A stretch of 64,000 nt of DNA from Algoriphagus sanaruensis (GCF_001593605.1 NZ_CP012836.1:1733501-1797500); one strand, 5' to 3'; positions 41,693 to 51,854 are shown, counted from the stretch's first letter. Numbers and translations are program-made. The notes: a model not told the origin generated them from the letters alone.

Positions 41693-44680
41693 ATGAGGAA
41701 AGTTTTACTTCTAGGACTCACGCTGGTTTTGTCAACTGTTTTCGCATTTGCACAAAATCGTGTGATCACTGGTACCGTGACATCCACTGAAGATGGACTC
41801 GGTGTTCCAGGTGCAACAGTTCTGGTTAAAGGGACTACTATTGGTACTGCCACAGACATTGATGGCCAGTATTCAATCAGCGTTCCAGCCGGAAGCAATG
41901 TGTTGGTGTTTAGCTTTGTGGGATTGGCATCCCAAGAGGTTACCATCGGCAATCAAACAACCATCAATGTTGCTTTGCAGCCTGATGTGCAGTCTCTTTC
42001 TGAATTTGTGATCACCTCTTATGGTGACCAATCCAAAAGAGAAATCACAGGTGCAATTGCGTCTGTGAAAGGGGAGGTTTTTGAAAACCTACCGATGCAA
42101 TCATTTGACCGTGCGATGCAGGGTCGTATTGCAGGTGTTCAGGTAACGTCAACTACTGGTGCTCCAGGAGGTACGTTGAATGTTCGAATCCGTGGTGTCG
42201 GCTCAATCAATGCAGGTAACGATCCATTATATATTGTGGATGGTGTTCAGCTTGGAGGAGGTAATTCATTATCAGGACAAGGACCTCAAAACCCATTGGC
42301 TGCAATTAACCCTAATGACATCGAATCTATTGAGGTGTTGAAAGATGCTGCTGCAGCTTCTATCTACGGTGCTCAGGCAGCTAACGGGGTAGTTTTGATT
42401 ACTACTAAAAAAGGTAAGAAAGGATCTACCCAGACTAAAGTGTCGGTTCAAGAAGGTATTGTTCAGCCTTTGAATTTGTACGAGGTAATGAATGCTACTC
42501 AAGTTGCGACTGTAAAAAGAGCAGCATTTATCAATGCTGGCCTTAATCCTGCTAACGCAGCTGCTACTTATGGTAACCCAGAAGACCCAAGCCTTAAGTC
42601 TTATGATTGGGTAGACGAACTTTACAGAAATGGTCGACTTTCAGTTTACGACTTGAGTATGTCTGGTGCTGATGAAAAGACAAGCTTCTACTTATCTGGT
42701 GCTTACACCAAGCAAGAAGGTCAGATTGTTCAATCTTCCTATGAAAGAGCGACTGGCCGTTTGAATTTGACCCACAGACCTAATAAGAAATTAACTATTG
42801 GTGCTAATCTCTCTTTGGCCTACCAAAGAACTATGGGTACTATCGCAAATGGTAACTTTGTTAACGGTCCATTCTCTGCCGGTTTCACCATGAGACCAAA
42901 CGTTCCTATCTACAATGAAGATGGAACTTTCAGAGCTAACTATCCTTCTAACCACAACTTCGGATACAATATTGTTCAAGGTGTGTATGAAGAATTGAGA
43001 AGAGGTACATCTGTTCAGACAGTTTCTAACTTGCAATTGAACTACCAATTCACTCCATGGTTGAGTTGGACTTCCTATTTCGGGGTTGATTTTGCTGATA
43101 ACAGAGACGAAAACAACAGACCATCAACAATTCCTGTGTTCTCATCTTATGGAGGTCAGTCTTTCTTTGCTGACAATAGAAGAAACAACTACAATACAAA
43201 CCACAACTTGAATTTCAATAAGAAATTTAATGATGTTCATACCGTTTCAGGTATTGCAGGTTTCGAATACAAAGGCCTTCAGCAGGAACAAACTACCGCA
43301 ACTGGTCGTGGATTCCCTGATCCTTCGTTGATCTATTTGCAAAATGCTGCTGTACCATTTGCCGTTGGAGGTTCCTTTACAGAATATAAGCGAATGGGCT
43401 TTTTCTCTCAAGCGAAATATGATTATGATGACCGTTATACGGCTGATGTAACTTTCCGTAGAGACGGTCACTCCAGATTCGGTGCTGAGAATAAGTGGGG
43501 TACCTTCGGTGCAGTTTCTGTGGGATGGAGAATCTCTTCAGAAAGCTTCATGCAAGACCTAACTTGGTTGGATAACTTGAGATTAAGAGCTTCCTATGGT
43601 ATCACAGGTAACTCTGAAATCGACAACTTTGCCTCTAGAACGCTAGTTGGAAGCTCTGGCCAGTATTTAGGTTCAGGTGGTTTAGCACTTTCTCAGTTGG
43701 GTAATGACTTGTTGACTTGGGAAGAAGCTGAAACCTTCAACTTTGGATTGGATTGGACCATCTTCAATGGCCGTGTCATTGGTACAGTTGATGTTTGGAG
43801 AAAGAATTCTTCTTCACTCTTGTTCAATACTCCACTTCCATCTGATTCAGGTTTCGGTTCTATTACCAGAAACACAGGTTTGGTTCGTAACCAAGGTATT
43901 GACATCGACTTGCAGACTACCAATATCGTAGCTGGTAAATTCCAGTGGAGCACAGCCTTTAACATTACTTTCTTGGAAAACGAATTGATGGAGTTGTATG
44001 ATGGTCTAGATAGAATTGGAAACACTCTTATCGTAGGTAAGCCAATTTCTTTCTGGTATACTCATAGATATCTTGGAGTTAACCCTGCAAATGGCCGTGC
44101 GATGTATGAAGATCCAACCAATGGTGGATATACTTACATTGTAGGTGACGGTACTTTACAATATATCGGAAGTGGTCTTCCTTCTAGCTACGGTGGTCTT
44201 TCCAATACCTTTAGCTATGGACCAGTTTCTTTGGATGTATTCTTCCAAGGTCAATTCGGTAACCTAGCAGGTAACCAAGATATGTTCAACTTAGAAGACT
44301 GGGGATCAACAACTGGTAACATGAGAATCAACCAATTGAACTATTGGCAGCAGCCTGGTGATATCACCACTGTAGGTAAGCCTTATGAAGGTGGACAAGC
44401 TCCAGGTACTTCTAATATCGATACCTTCTCTACTCGATTCTTGAGTGACGGTGGATATATCCGTTTGAAGCAAGTGACTTTGAACTATACCATGCCTGCT
44501 GCAGCTGCTTCAAAAATTGGTATGAAAGCAATGACTGTATTTGTACAAGGCATCAACTTGACCACATTTACCAAATACAATGGTCAGGATCCTGAAGCGG
44601 TTGGTATTGCATCAAACGTATCTATTGGACGTTTCCCAAATGCTAGACAATTCTCAGCTGGTATTAATCTAACCTTCTAA
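41693..44680 (+). CDS. SusC/RagA family TonB-dependent outer-membrane transporter
   Basis: The 995-residue product has a signal peptide (about residues 1-21). Next comes a CarboxypepD_reg-like domain (VITGTVTSTEDGLGVPGATVLVKGT to about residue 100), a plug (RIRGVGSINAGNDPLYIVDGV, IESIEVLKDAAAASIYGAQAANGVVLITTKKG) and a 22-strand barrel. With SusD it imports large oligomers across the outer membrane. The start at 41693 is chosen over an in-frame TTG at 41663 because it begins the signal peptide. Codon use (mostly AGA for Arg, GGT, AAC) differs from neighbours and suggests high expression. Confidence 0.96.
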   Translation: MRKVLLLGLTLVLSTVFAFAQNRVITGTVTSTEDGLGVPGATVLVKGTTIGTATDIDGQYSISVPAGSNVLVFSFVGLASQEVTIGNQTTINVALQPDVQSLSEFVITSYGDQSKREITGAIASVKGEVFENLPMQSFDRAMQGRIAGVQVTSTTGAPGGTLNVRIRGVGSINAGNDPLYIVDGVQLGGGNSLSGQGPQNPLAAINPNDIESIEVLKDAAAASIYGAQAANGVVLITTKKGKKGSTQTKVSVQEGIVQPLNLYEVMNATQVATVKRAAFINAGLNPANAAATYGNPEDPSLKSYDWVDELYRNGRLSVYDLSMSGADEKTSFYLSGAYTKQEGQIVQSSYERATGRLNLTHRPNKKLTIGANLSLAYQRTMGTIANGNFVNGPFSAGFTMRPNVPIYNEDGTFRANYPSNHNFGYNIVQGVYEELRRGTSVQTVSNLQLNYQFTPWLSWTSYFGVDFADNRDENNRPSTIPVFSSYGGQSFFADNRRNNYNTNHNLNFNKKFNDVHTVSGIAGFEYKGLQQEQTTATGRGFPDPSLIYLQNAAVPFAVGGSFTEYKRMGFFSQAKYDYDDRYTADVTFRRDGHSRFGAENKWGTFGAVSVGWRISSESFMQDLTWLDNLRLRASYGITGNSEIDNFASRTLVGSSGQYLGSGGLALSQLGNDLLTWEEAETFNFGLDWTIFNGRVIGTVDVWRKNSSSLLFNTPLPSDSGFGSITRNTGLVRNQGIDIDLQTTNIVAGKFQWSTAFNITFLENELMELYDGLDRIGNTLIVGKPISFWYTHRYLGVNPANGRAMYEDPTNGGYTYIVGDGTLQYIGSGLPSSYGGLSNTFSYGPVSLDVFFQGQFGNLAGNQDMFNLEDWGSTTGNMRINQLNYWQQPGDITTVGKPYEGGQAPGTSNIDTFSTRFLSDGGYIRLKQVTLNYTMPAAAASKIGMKAMTVFVQGINLTTFTKYNGQDPEAVGIASNVSIGRFPNARQFSAGINLTF

Positions 44681-44695
44681 TTGAGCAAAACAGCT

Positions 44696-46126
44696 ATGAA
44701 AAATATATTTAAACTAATGATCCTAGGCGGAACACTTGCATTGGGATCTTGTAACCTGGATGTAGAGCCAAGACAAAGCTTGACGCCAGAAGCTGCACTT
44801 GCCACAGTGAATGGGTATCAATCCCTAATCTTTGCGACTTATGGTATGCCTAGAGGCTTTAACCAATATGGTCAGCAAATGATGATTGCTCCTGAAATTA
44901 TGGCGGATAACCTTCGAATCATTGCCAACACAGGTAGATATATCGGACAGGAAGCAAATGCTGACCGAGCACATATCGGCCTTTGGAATACTGGTTATTG
45001 GGGAGGTATCAACAATACAAACATCATTATCGATGGTATTGGTGAGGTTGAAGGAGATGAAGCTCTTAAAAACCGAGTATTAGGTGAAGCTCATTTCTTG
45101 AGAGCGTTGTTCTACTTCGATCTTGCAAAAGTTTATGGCTATGAGCCAGGCAAGGAAGTTAATGGATTTAACAAGTCAGTAGTATTGAGAACTACTCCTA
45201 CTTTGGGATTCTCTCAAGCTGATTTCAGAGCTAGATCTACGAATAGAGAAGTGTATGATCAAATCATCTCTGATCTTCAAACTTCAATCAACCTACTTCC
45301 AACTTCAGCAATCGGAACTGCTGGAGTGTACCGCGCTACTAAAGGTGCTGCTCAAGCGCTTTTGGCAAGAGTTTACTTGTATGATTCCAAGTTTGCTGAG
45401 GCAGAGGCGATGGCTTCTCAAGCTATGGCAACTGTAGGTCTTGCAGATAACGGAACTGGACTATTAACTCCTGAAAACTATGTATCTGCATTCTCTACTG
45501 CACCAAATCCTGAGTCAGTTTTCGAACTTGAAATTCGTTCTGTAGACTGGTCAACAGTAGATGGTGTTAACAACTCTGTTTGTTCCTTGTCAGCTAACGT
45601 ATTCCCAAGTGCTCAGTTTATCGTGACTGCAACAAGTGAGTTGTTAGCAAGCTATGAAGAGGGTGATATCAGAAGAGCTACTTGGACTGAGACTACTCGT
45701 TCTGGTGCTTCTGGACCTGTTTACAGATCAAACAAATGGTTGGGCCATAAAGGTGATTTCTTAGAAAACCTTCCAATCATCAGAGGTGCTGAATTGTTCT
45801 TGATCAGAGCTGAGGCAAGATTCAGAACAGGTAATCTTTCAGGTTCTAGAGCTGATTTGAACGCGCTTCGTGCTAAAAGAGGTCTTGGAGCTGTTGCTGA
45901 AGACTTGGCAGGAAATGATTTGTTCGATCAAATTATGACAGAAAGAAGACAGGAATTTGCATTAGAAGGTCACAGATGGTTTGATCTGAAGAGAAATGGT
46001 ATGGCGATCTCTAAATCTTCTCGATTTGAGGCTGTTCCTTACAATGACTACAGATTGCTTTCTCCGCTTCCAAATGATCAAATTCAATTGAATGAGCAAT
46101 TGGAGCAAAATCCTGGTTATAACTAA
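44696..46126 (+). CDS. SusD/RagB family surface lipoprotein
   Basis: This 476-residue lipoprotein has a lipobox LGSC (Cys19). TPR-like helices include EAHFLRALFYFDLAKVYG and AQALLARVYLYDSKFAEAEAMA, and the C-terminal IMTERRQEFALEGHRWFDLKRNG is the SusD signature. It forms the lid of the SusC channel and binds the substrate at the cell surface. An in-frame TTG at 44681 is rejected in favour of the ATG at 44696, 15 bp after the susC stop. Same codon bias as susC. Confidence 0.96.
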   Translation: MKNIFKLMILGGTLALGSCNLDVEPRQSLTPEAALATVNGYQSLIFATYGMPRGFNQYGQQMMIAPEIMADNLRIIANTGRYIGQEANADRAHIGLWNTGYWGGINNTNIIIDGIGEVEGDEALKNRVLGEAHFLRALFYFDLAKVYGYEPGKEVNGFNKSVVLRTTPTLGFSQADFRARSTNREVYDQIISDLQTSINLLPTSAIGTAGVYRATKGAAQALLARVYLYDSKFAEAEAMASQAMATVGLADNGTGLLTPENYVSAFSTAPNPESVFELEIRSVDWSTVDGVNNSVCSLSANVFPSAQFIVTATSELLASYEEGDIRRATWTETTRSGASGPVYRSNKWLGHKGDFLENLPIIRGAELFLIRAEARFRTGNLSGSRADLNALRAKRGLGAVAEDLAGNDLFDQIMTERRQEFALEGHRWFDLKRNGMAISKSSRFEAVPYNDYRLLSPLPNDQIQLNEQLEQNPGYN

Positions 46127-46140
46127 AATTAAAAACGAAA

Positions 46141-46965
46141 ATGAGAAAGTTATATATCTATTTCGCAGTTGTATTTGCCTCTTTGGCAATGACTTCTTGC
46201 TTTGATGATCCAGGAGCTGATTCTTTCATTGCACTCAATGAAGTAGAATTTGACGCAGGTAATCTACCAAACGGTCTGACTACGACGCAAACTCGTACCA
46301 GTGCAACTCAAACCAATGAAGTGCAGATTCAAGTAAACCGAGTTTCAACTTCTGCATCAGCTGCTGTTACTGTTGAAATCTCAGTTGATCCTACTTCAAC
46401 TGCTGTAAGCGGTGTGCATTACAGCCTTGGTACCACTTCGGTTACAATTCCAGCAAACACTTGGACAGTAAATTTCCCAGTGACTATCCTAACTGGAAAT
46501 ATTGATCCATCTGAAGCGCCAGTTTTAAAACTTTTGATCAGCTCTGCTTCTGGGGCAGAAGTATCAAAAGCATACGGTGATTTGGCAATCAACATCAGAG
46601 TGGTTTGTCCATCTGCAATTTCTACTGATACAGATGTTTGGACTGCTTCTACTTCTACCATTTATGGTAACTTTACCAAAGACGTGACTTTCAAGCCACT
46701 TGGTAATGGGTTGTATGTAGTGTCTGACATTTCAGCTGGTTTATATGCCGCTTTCGGTTTTGATCAAACTCAAGAAGTAGTGTATGGTGACAATTGTGGT
46801 AAAATCACTTTCGTAAGAGAGGGTTTGAACCAATTTGCAATTTCAAATCCTGCTTCAGGCGAAACCGTTGGTGCATTCGATCCTGCTACCAATACAGTAA
46901 CTATGTATTGGGCTGACGTTCCTAATGGAATCGTAAATGCTAAAACTACGTTGGTTAAAAAATAA
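46141..46965 (+). CDS. lipoprotein in the SusE position, Calx-beta/DUF4843-like
   Basis: This 274-residue lipoprotein has a lipobox MTSC (Cys20). A Ser/Thr-rich beta-sandwich follows (AVTVEISVDPTSTAVSGVHYSLGTTSVTIPANTWTVNFPVTI), close to Calx-beta repeats and to the DUF4843 group found next to SusD. A C-terminal domain follows (TSTIYGNFTKDVTFKPLGNG). It likely sits on the cell surface and binds the same ligand as SusD. It ends the operon at a strong terminator. Confidence 0.75.
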   Translation: MRKLYIYFAVVFASLAMTSCFDDPGADSFIALNEVEFDAGNLPNGLTTTQTRTSATQTNEVQIQVNRVSTSASAAVTVEISVDPTSTAVSGVHYSLGTTSVTIPANTWTVNFPVTILTGNIDPSEAPVLKLLISSASGAEVSKAYGDLAINIRVVCPSAISTDTDVWTASTSTIYGNFTKDVTFKPLGNGLYVVSDISAGLYAAFGFDQTQEVVYGDNCGKITFVREGLNQFAISNPASGETVGAFDPATNTVTMYWADVPNGIVNAKTTLVKK

Positions 46966-46983
46966 ATTGTCCAACATTTCATA

Positions 46984-47014
46984 AAAGGGAGGGATTTTTC
47001 CCTCCTTTTTTTTT
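46984..47014 (+). terminator. terminator of the susCD operon
   Basis: GGAGGGA (46988-46994) pairs with TCCCTCC (46999-47005), followed by nine T. Confidence 0.9.
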
Positions 47015-47110
47015 GATTTAATTAACAAATTAAAATTTAAGTGGGTTAAAATTATTGGTTAAATTTCCATTCGATTGCCAAAAATGGACGAGGGGTATTT
47101 CACAGTAGCT

Positions 47111-50100
47111 ATGCAAAACAGGTCATTGATAAAAATTTCTTTTGGGATTATTTTCGTTCTTGCCTTGAAATTAGAAGGAGTCTCCCAAACTAGCACCAAC
47201 AACTCTAAATTACTTTGGGAAAAAGCAAAAGAAGAGTCTGAAGTAAAACTTAAGAGCCTGCTCGTCAGTTTTCAAAAACCAATTGGAATTGATTTTTCTA
47301 ACTATTCTTATTTGAATCACCCTGAGGGTTTTCAATCCTCTGAGGGACTAGTTTCTAGAGTTCAATATTTGGAGCAAGATGGGACTCCAGTTTTTTATCT
47401 CCCCTCAAATGTGAATGCCGCTATTACCACTGGAGCTAATCATTTACAGCCGAATGGATCTTTGAATTTAAATCTTACTGGTAAAGGGATATTAGTCGGA
47501 ATTTTTGACCAAACCAGACCTAAAAGAGATCATGTGGAATTTGGAAACCGTCTTATTCAAAAGGATGGGTCTACAGAGACAATTAGTGAACATGCCACGC
47601 ACGTATCGGGCACAATCATGGCCGCTGGAATTAATGCAGGTGCCAAAGGAATGGCTTACGAAGCGAATGGCTGGGCATTTAATTGGGAATCTGACATCTC
47701 AAAAATGCTTGCTAATTCTTATGACCCCGCTGCAAATCCTGGAGGAATTTTACTGTCTAACCACTCCTATGGGATTGCTTTAGGTTGGAGACAAAATGGG
47801 AGTTCTTGGGTTTGGCAAGGGAACGCTTCAGTCGATCCTGATGAGGATTGGCGATTTGGATTTTATACTTCAAAATCCCAAGCAATCGATGAATTGGTCT
47901 ATTCCCGTCCGTATTACACTGTGGTTTGGGCGGCTGGAAATGACAGAGATGATCGTGGTGATGGTACTAGAGAACCAGATGGTCCAGAAGATACCATTGG
48001 ACCGGAAGGCGTTGCCAAAAATAATTTGACCATCGGGGCTGTTTCTCAAGTACTAAATTATCAAAATGCAAATTCAGTTTCAGTAAGTAGTTTTTCATCT
48101 TGGGGACCTTCTGATGATGGTAGAATCAAACCTGATTTGGTCGGTATGGGCGTAAATGTGTTTAGTACCACAATCGCATCTGGTCAGGATGGATATGCAA
48201 GTTTAAGTGGTACATCAATGGCCTCCCCAAATGTGACGGGTTCGTTGTTGCTTTTACAGCAGCTTTATGGACAGCGGAATCCAGATAAATTTATGTGGGC
48301 CTCAACCCTCAAGGCACTTGCAATTCAAACGGCAAAAGAAGCTGGACCAGCTCCAGGTCCCGATTATATGTATGGATGGGGACTATTGGATGTAAAAACT
48401 GCTGCTGAATTAATCGTGAATGAAGATGGTAGTTCCTCCATTGTTCGTGAGTTAATTTTAGCAAATGGAGAAACCTACGAATATGAATTTCTTTCGGATG
48501 GGGTTACTCCAATCAAGGCGACTATTGCATGGACTGATCCTGCTGGTACACCGCAGGCAACAGCGGTTGACCCTACTGGCTTGATGTTAGTCAATGACTT
48601 AGATCTTCGAATTTTTGACGAAGAAGGGAAAGAGTTTTTTCCTTGGACCTTAAATCCAGCTCAGGGAGCAGGAGCTCGAGGTTTACAAAATGCAGATAAT
48701 TTCAGAGATAATGTCGAGCAGGTATTGATCTCTTCTACCGTTCCCAAAAAATATCGCCTGGTGATTTCTCACAAAGGCACTCTTCGAAATGGGGTTCAGC
48801 CTGTTTCTTTGATTTTTACAGCTGGGGTACAAGATGGAGCCTCCGAAACTTTGTATTGGATTGGTGGATCTACGGGAGATTGGTTTGACGGGAATAATTG
48901 GTCTACCATTAAAAATGGCCCTTCGTCAGGCAAAGTTCCTTCCGCTGATACACGGGTCGTATTTGACGGAAACACCGGAGATAACTATAATGTGACAATT
49001 TCTTCAGCAGCAGAGGTCTTCAGTTTGAATTCATTTGGCAATCAAGTGTTGAACCTAAACCTTGGACAAAATGAATTGGTAGTAACCAATAGCCTCCGCA
49101 TCAACAATCAAGTCACCCAGGTTTCAAATGGATCAATTCGATTTGAGTCCAGTAGTTCAAATGAATTACTCTTGGAGTTTGGAAATACCGCTTTCAGCGA
49201 AGTTTCGATGAGTTTTAACTCAGGAAAATGGAAGGTGATTTCTGCCGAGATGCTAGATGAGGTTAATATTTTGGCGTCTTCTGTCAATTTTGATATGGAC
49301 GTGCTTTCAGTTAATTCATTGGCAATTACAGATCAAGGTTCTCTTGGAGGTTCAGTTTCTCAAATTGTATTTTCAGAGAATTTCATAATCAATGGAGGTG
49401 CTGGGCTTAAGGCTGACCTTCAGTTGAAGTTTTCCGGCTCCGGACTATTCAAGAATGATTCTCAGGTGGCGGTAGATTTCCTTGAAATAAATGATGGGAT
49501 ACTCTCATTGGCCTCAGGAGGGGTGTCGAATCTGAAGATTCAAAAGGGAACAGGAACTGTAAACACCTCCCAAATTTCAATTGCTACTCTGGAATTAGGA
49601 CCAAGTGCAATTCTGGATTTTGCACCTAGTACTAAATTGGCTTTATCAGAAAACCTGATTGTTTCTGCTACCTCAGCAGAAAAGGCAACACTCAGCGGAA
49701 GTGGTACGTTTGAGTTCGATCTTTACAAAAAGATTTGTGTACAAAATTTGGATGTAACCAATGTAAACAAGACTGGACAAGGGATAATCAATCTTGGAAC
49801 AACAGCTCAGACTGGAACAAGTACGGGATGGTTGAAACAAAATTGTGACGATGTATTGTTTGCCAATTTTGAGACTTCTTTCAATTGCGTGGGAGCTGCA
49901 GTTTCGTTTGAAAATTTAAGTGAAGGAGCAATAAGTTCGTATGCTTGGAATTTTGCGGGTTTGGGAACATCCAATCTAGAAAATCCAACCTTCGTATTTT
50001 CTACTTCAGGGGAATTTGAGGTAGAATTGACAATTAGTAATTCGCAAGGTTCCACCAAATTTATCCGAACTGTTTCCATTGGAGCGAATGAGCTTGCTAA

Positions 50101-50563
50101 GCCTGTTATCGTAGCAAATGGCAATCAATTGACTTCCCAGCAACCCGGTCCAGCTTACCAATGGTATCTCAATGGACAGCCAATTGCAGGTGCAACAGCT
50201 AGAACATTTGTTGCTGATGGTGATGGTATCTATCAAGTAGCGCTTGTCGATGGAGCATGCAATCGGATTTCTGATCCTGTCGTTATTTCCGCGATTCCTG
50301 AATCTGACTTAAGTAAATTCGGCGTGTTTGTTGGCCCGATTCCAACTGAAGATCAACTCACGGTCCGAGTTTCCAATGAATTTGAAGGTTTTGTAATCTT
50401 CCGAATTTATGATTCATCAGGCCGTGAAATTCAAAATCGAGTGTCAGGTAAAAACAACCAAGAGATTGTGGAGGTATTTAATTTGCCTAATCAAAAAGGA
50501 TTATATATTCTAAAAATTCAAACCAACGATTTAATTCTACACAAAAAAGTTATCAAATTTTAA
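47111..50563 (+). CDS. T9SS-exported subtilisin-like serine protease (S8), multidomain
   Basis: The product has 1150 residues with a signal peptide (about residues 1-26). The S8 catalytic triad is Asp133 (VGIFDQ), His161 (EHATHVSGT) and Ser369 (SGTSMASPN). A jelly-roll P-domain-like region follows, then a YWIGGSTGDWFDGNNWS domain, a PKD-type domain (AVSFENLSEGAISSYAWNF), an Ig-like part (YQWYLNGQPIAGAT) and a type A T9SS sorting domain ending LILHKKVIKF. It is exported to the surface or outside. Two in-frame starts upstream (47075 TTG, 47084 ATG) would bury the signal. Confidence 0.93.
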   Translation: MQNRSLIKISFGIIFVLALKLEGVSQTSTNNSKLLWEKAKEESEVKLKSLLVSFQKPIGIDFSNYSYLNHPEGFQSSEGLVSRVQYLEQDGTPVFYLPSNVNAAITTGANHLQPNGSLNLNLTGKGILVGIFDQTRPKRDHVEFGNRLIQKDGSTETISEHATHVSGTIMAAGINAGAKGMAYEANGWAFNWESDISKMLANSYDPAANPGGILLSNHSYGIALGWRQNGSSWVWQGNASVDPDEDWRFGFYTSKSQAIDELVYSRPYYTVVWAAGNDRDDRGDGTREPDGPEDTIGPEGVAKNNLTIGAVSQVLNYQNANSVSVSSFSSWGPSDDGRIKPDLVGMGVNVFSTTIASGQDGYASLSGTSMASPNVTGSLLLLQQLYGQRNPDKFMWASTLKALAIQTAKEAGPAPGPDYMYGWGLLDVKTAAELIVNEDGSSSIVRELILANGETYEYEFLSDGVTPIKATIAWTDPAGTPQATAVDPTGLMLVNDLDLRIFDEEGKEFFPWTLNPAQGAGARGLQNADNFRDNVEQVLISSTVPKKYRLVISHKGTLRNGVQPVSLIFTAGVQDGASETLYWIGGSTGDWFDGNNWSTIKNGPSSGKVPSADTRVVFDGNTGDNYNVTISSAAEVFSLNSFGNQVLNLNLGQNELVVTNSLRINNQVTQVSNGSIRFESSSSNELLLEFGNTAFSEVSMSFNSGKWKVISAEMLDEVNILASSVNFDMDVLSVNSLAITDQGSLGGSVSQIVFSENFIINGGAGLKADLQLKFSGSGLFKNDSQVAVDFLEINDGILSLASGGVSNLKIQKGTGTVNTSQISIATLELGPSAILDFAPSTKLALSENLIVSATSAEKATLSGSGTFEFDLYKKICVQNLDVTNVNKTGQGIINLGTTAQTGTSTGWLKQNCDDVLFANFETSFNCVGAAVSFENLSEGAISSYAWNFAGLGTSNLENPTFVFSTSGEFEVELTISNSQGSTKFIRTVSIGANELAKPVIVANGNQLTSQQPGPAYQWYLNGQPIAGATARTFVADGDGIYQVALVDGACNRISDPVVISAIPESDLSKFGVFVGPIPTEDQLTVRVSNEFEGFVIFRIYDSSGREIQNRVSGKNNQEIVEVFNLPNQKGLYILKIQTNDLILHKKVIKF

Positions 50564-50565
50564 AC

Positions 50566-51261
50566 ATGAAAAAGTACTTGTTTTTTGCAGCTATGCTGTT
50601 TTCTGGAGTTTCATTCGGTCAAATATCAAATGTCGACATGAATGGTACACCAGCTCGATTAACTACCTACAGTGAAATTGAGGGATCTCCTTATCTATTT
50701 AATGATTGGGCTAAAGCCGATATCGGTACCACAAATGCAGGATTGAAGCAGGATGTTGCCTATCGTTTTAATATTCATGACAATGAATTGGAAGTAGTAA
50801 ATGAGGCTGGCAATAAAATTTATTTGAATAAAGATTATGTGGAATATGTGGTTTTGCAGCGTCCCTCGATCCTAATCGCTGAAGGTACGCCTGGACTACT
50901 TCCAAACCTTTTGTTCAAGAAAGGATTTGATTTTGTTCGGGGTATCGGACCAAAAGATTTGGTGAATGTATTGGCTGAAGGAGATTATACTTTGATCAGA
51001 AGGTTTTACTCCGATTTGGTTACTCCTCCTAAAAATAGCTACGCTCCAACACCTGGAAGAATGTTCGTTTTTGAGGAGACGTATTACTTAATCGATAAGG
51101 ATGAGAATGTTACCTCTGTTAAGAATAAAACCAATACGATTCTTAAAGCACTGAAAGAAGCTGATCAGGAAAAGGCTAAATCGATTCTTAAGGAGGATAA
51201 GCTTGATTTAAGTAGAGAAGATCATTTGGTTCGGTTCTTTACCAAACTCAACGAAAAGTAA
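50566..51261 (+). CDS. secreted protein of unknown function
   Basis: The 231-residue product has a signal peptide (about residues 1-18, ending SFGQ). The mature part has mixed beta strands (DVAYRFNIHDNELEVVNEAGNKIYL) and a helical C-terminus with a lysine-rich KALKEADQEKAKSILKEDKLDL segment. Similar proteins occur in Bacteroidota, but I cannot name the family. It starts 2 bp after the protease stop, so it is cotranscribed, and ends at a clear terminator. Confidence 0.8.
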   Translation: MKKYLFFAAMLFSGVSFGQISNVDMNGTPARLTTYSEIEGSPYLFNDWAKADIGTTNAGLKQDVAYRFNIHDNELEVVNEAGNKIYLNKDYVEYVVLQRPSILIAEGTPGLLPNLLFKKGFDFVRGIGPKDLVNVLAEGDYTLIRRFYSDLVTPPKNSYAPTPGRMFVFEETYYLIDKDENVTSVKNKTNTILKALKEADQEKAKSILKEDKLDLSREDHLVRFFTKLNEK

Positions 51262-51270
51262 TTTCAAATT

Positions 51271-51295
51271 AAGCCCGATTCATCGGGCTTTTTTT
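51271..51295 (+). terminator. terminator after the protease operon
   Basis: AAGCCCGAT pairs with ATCGGGCTT across a 2-nt gap, followed by a run of T to 51295. Confidence 0.9.
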
Positions 51296-51322
51296 ATGCT
51301 TTTCCAATCCGGGTGCTTTAGC

Positions 51323-51330
51323 TACCTTTG
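51323..51330 (+). promoter_or_regulatory. -7 box of the queD/PTPS-type gene
   Basis: TACCTTTG fully matches TAnnTTTG, 21 bp upstream of the ATG at 51352. Confidence 0.65.
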
Positions 51331-51351
51331 CGACATATTTGATTAAGAAAG

Positions 51352-51771
51352 ATGATTCACGTTTCCCGAAAGGAACATTTCAATGCGGCTCATAAGCTTT
51401 GGAATCCCAACTGGTCTGATGAAAAAAACTTTGAGGTTTTCGGTCCTTGTGCCAATGTGAACTGGCATGGGCATAACTTTGAATTAATTGTTACTGTAAA
51501 AGGACTTCCAGATCCAGAGACAGGATTTGTGGTGGATTTAAAACAGCTGAGTACGTTAATCCGCCGTTTGGTAATCGATAAGGTGGACCATAAAAACTTG
51601 AACGTAGATGTGGATTTTATGCATGGTAAACTTGCGAGCTGCGAAATATTGGTGATGGAATTTTGGAAAATCCTAAATCCTGCAATAAAGGAGATAACTA
51701 AGTTTGGAGGATTATATAAACTTACCCTCTATGAGACTCCAAGAAATTTTGTGGAGTATTATGGAGAATAA
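51352..51771 (+). CDS. queD: 6-pyruvoyl/6-carboxy-tetrahydropterin synthase family protein
   Basis: This 139-residue enzyme acts on dihydroneopterin triphosphate. Zinc ligands are His14 (FNAAH), His39 and His41 (HGH), and the catalytic Cys33 is six residues before His39. That Cys-x5-His-Gly-His spacing is like human PTPS and unlike the shorter spacing of E. coli QueD. DHKNLNVDV supplies the catalytic Asp-His. With queE in the window, a queuosine role is likely, but a tetrahydropterin role cannot be excluded; the symbol is therefore provisional. Confidence 0.8.
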   Translation: MIHVSRKEHFNAAHKLWNPNWSDEKNFEVFGPCANVNWHGHNFELIVTVKGLPDPETGFVVDLKQLSTLIRRLVIDKVDHKNLNVDVDFMHGKLASCEILVMEFWKILNPAIKEITKFGGLYKLTLYETPRNFVEYYGE

Positions 51772-51802
51772 CTTAATGTTTTAAGTTTGAAAATGTAAAG
51801 TG

Positions 51803-51835
51803 AAAAGTAGGTCCAAAAGCCTACTTTTATTTTTA
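51803..51835 (+). terminator. terminator between the queD-type gene and lpxB
   Basis: AAAAGTAGG pairs with CCTACTTTT around an 8-nt loop, followed by TTTTATTTTT. Confidence 0.8.
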
Positions 51836-51854
51836 AAACAAAAGATCAACTTAA

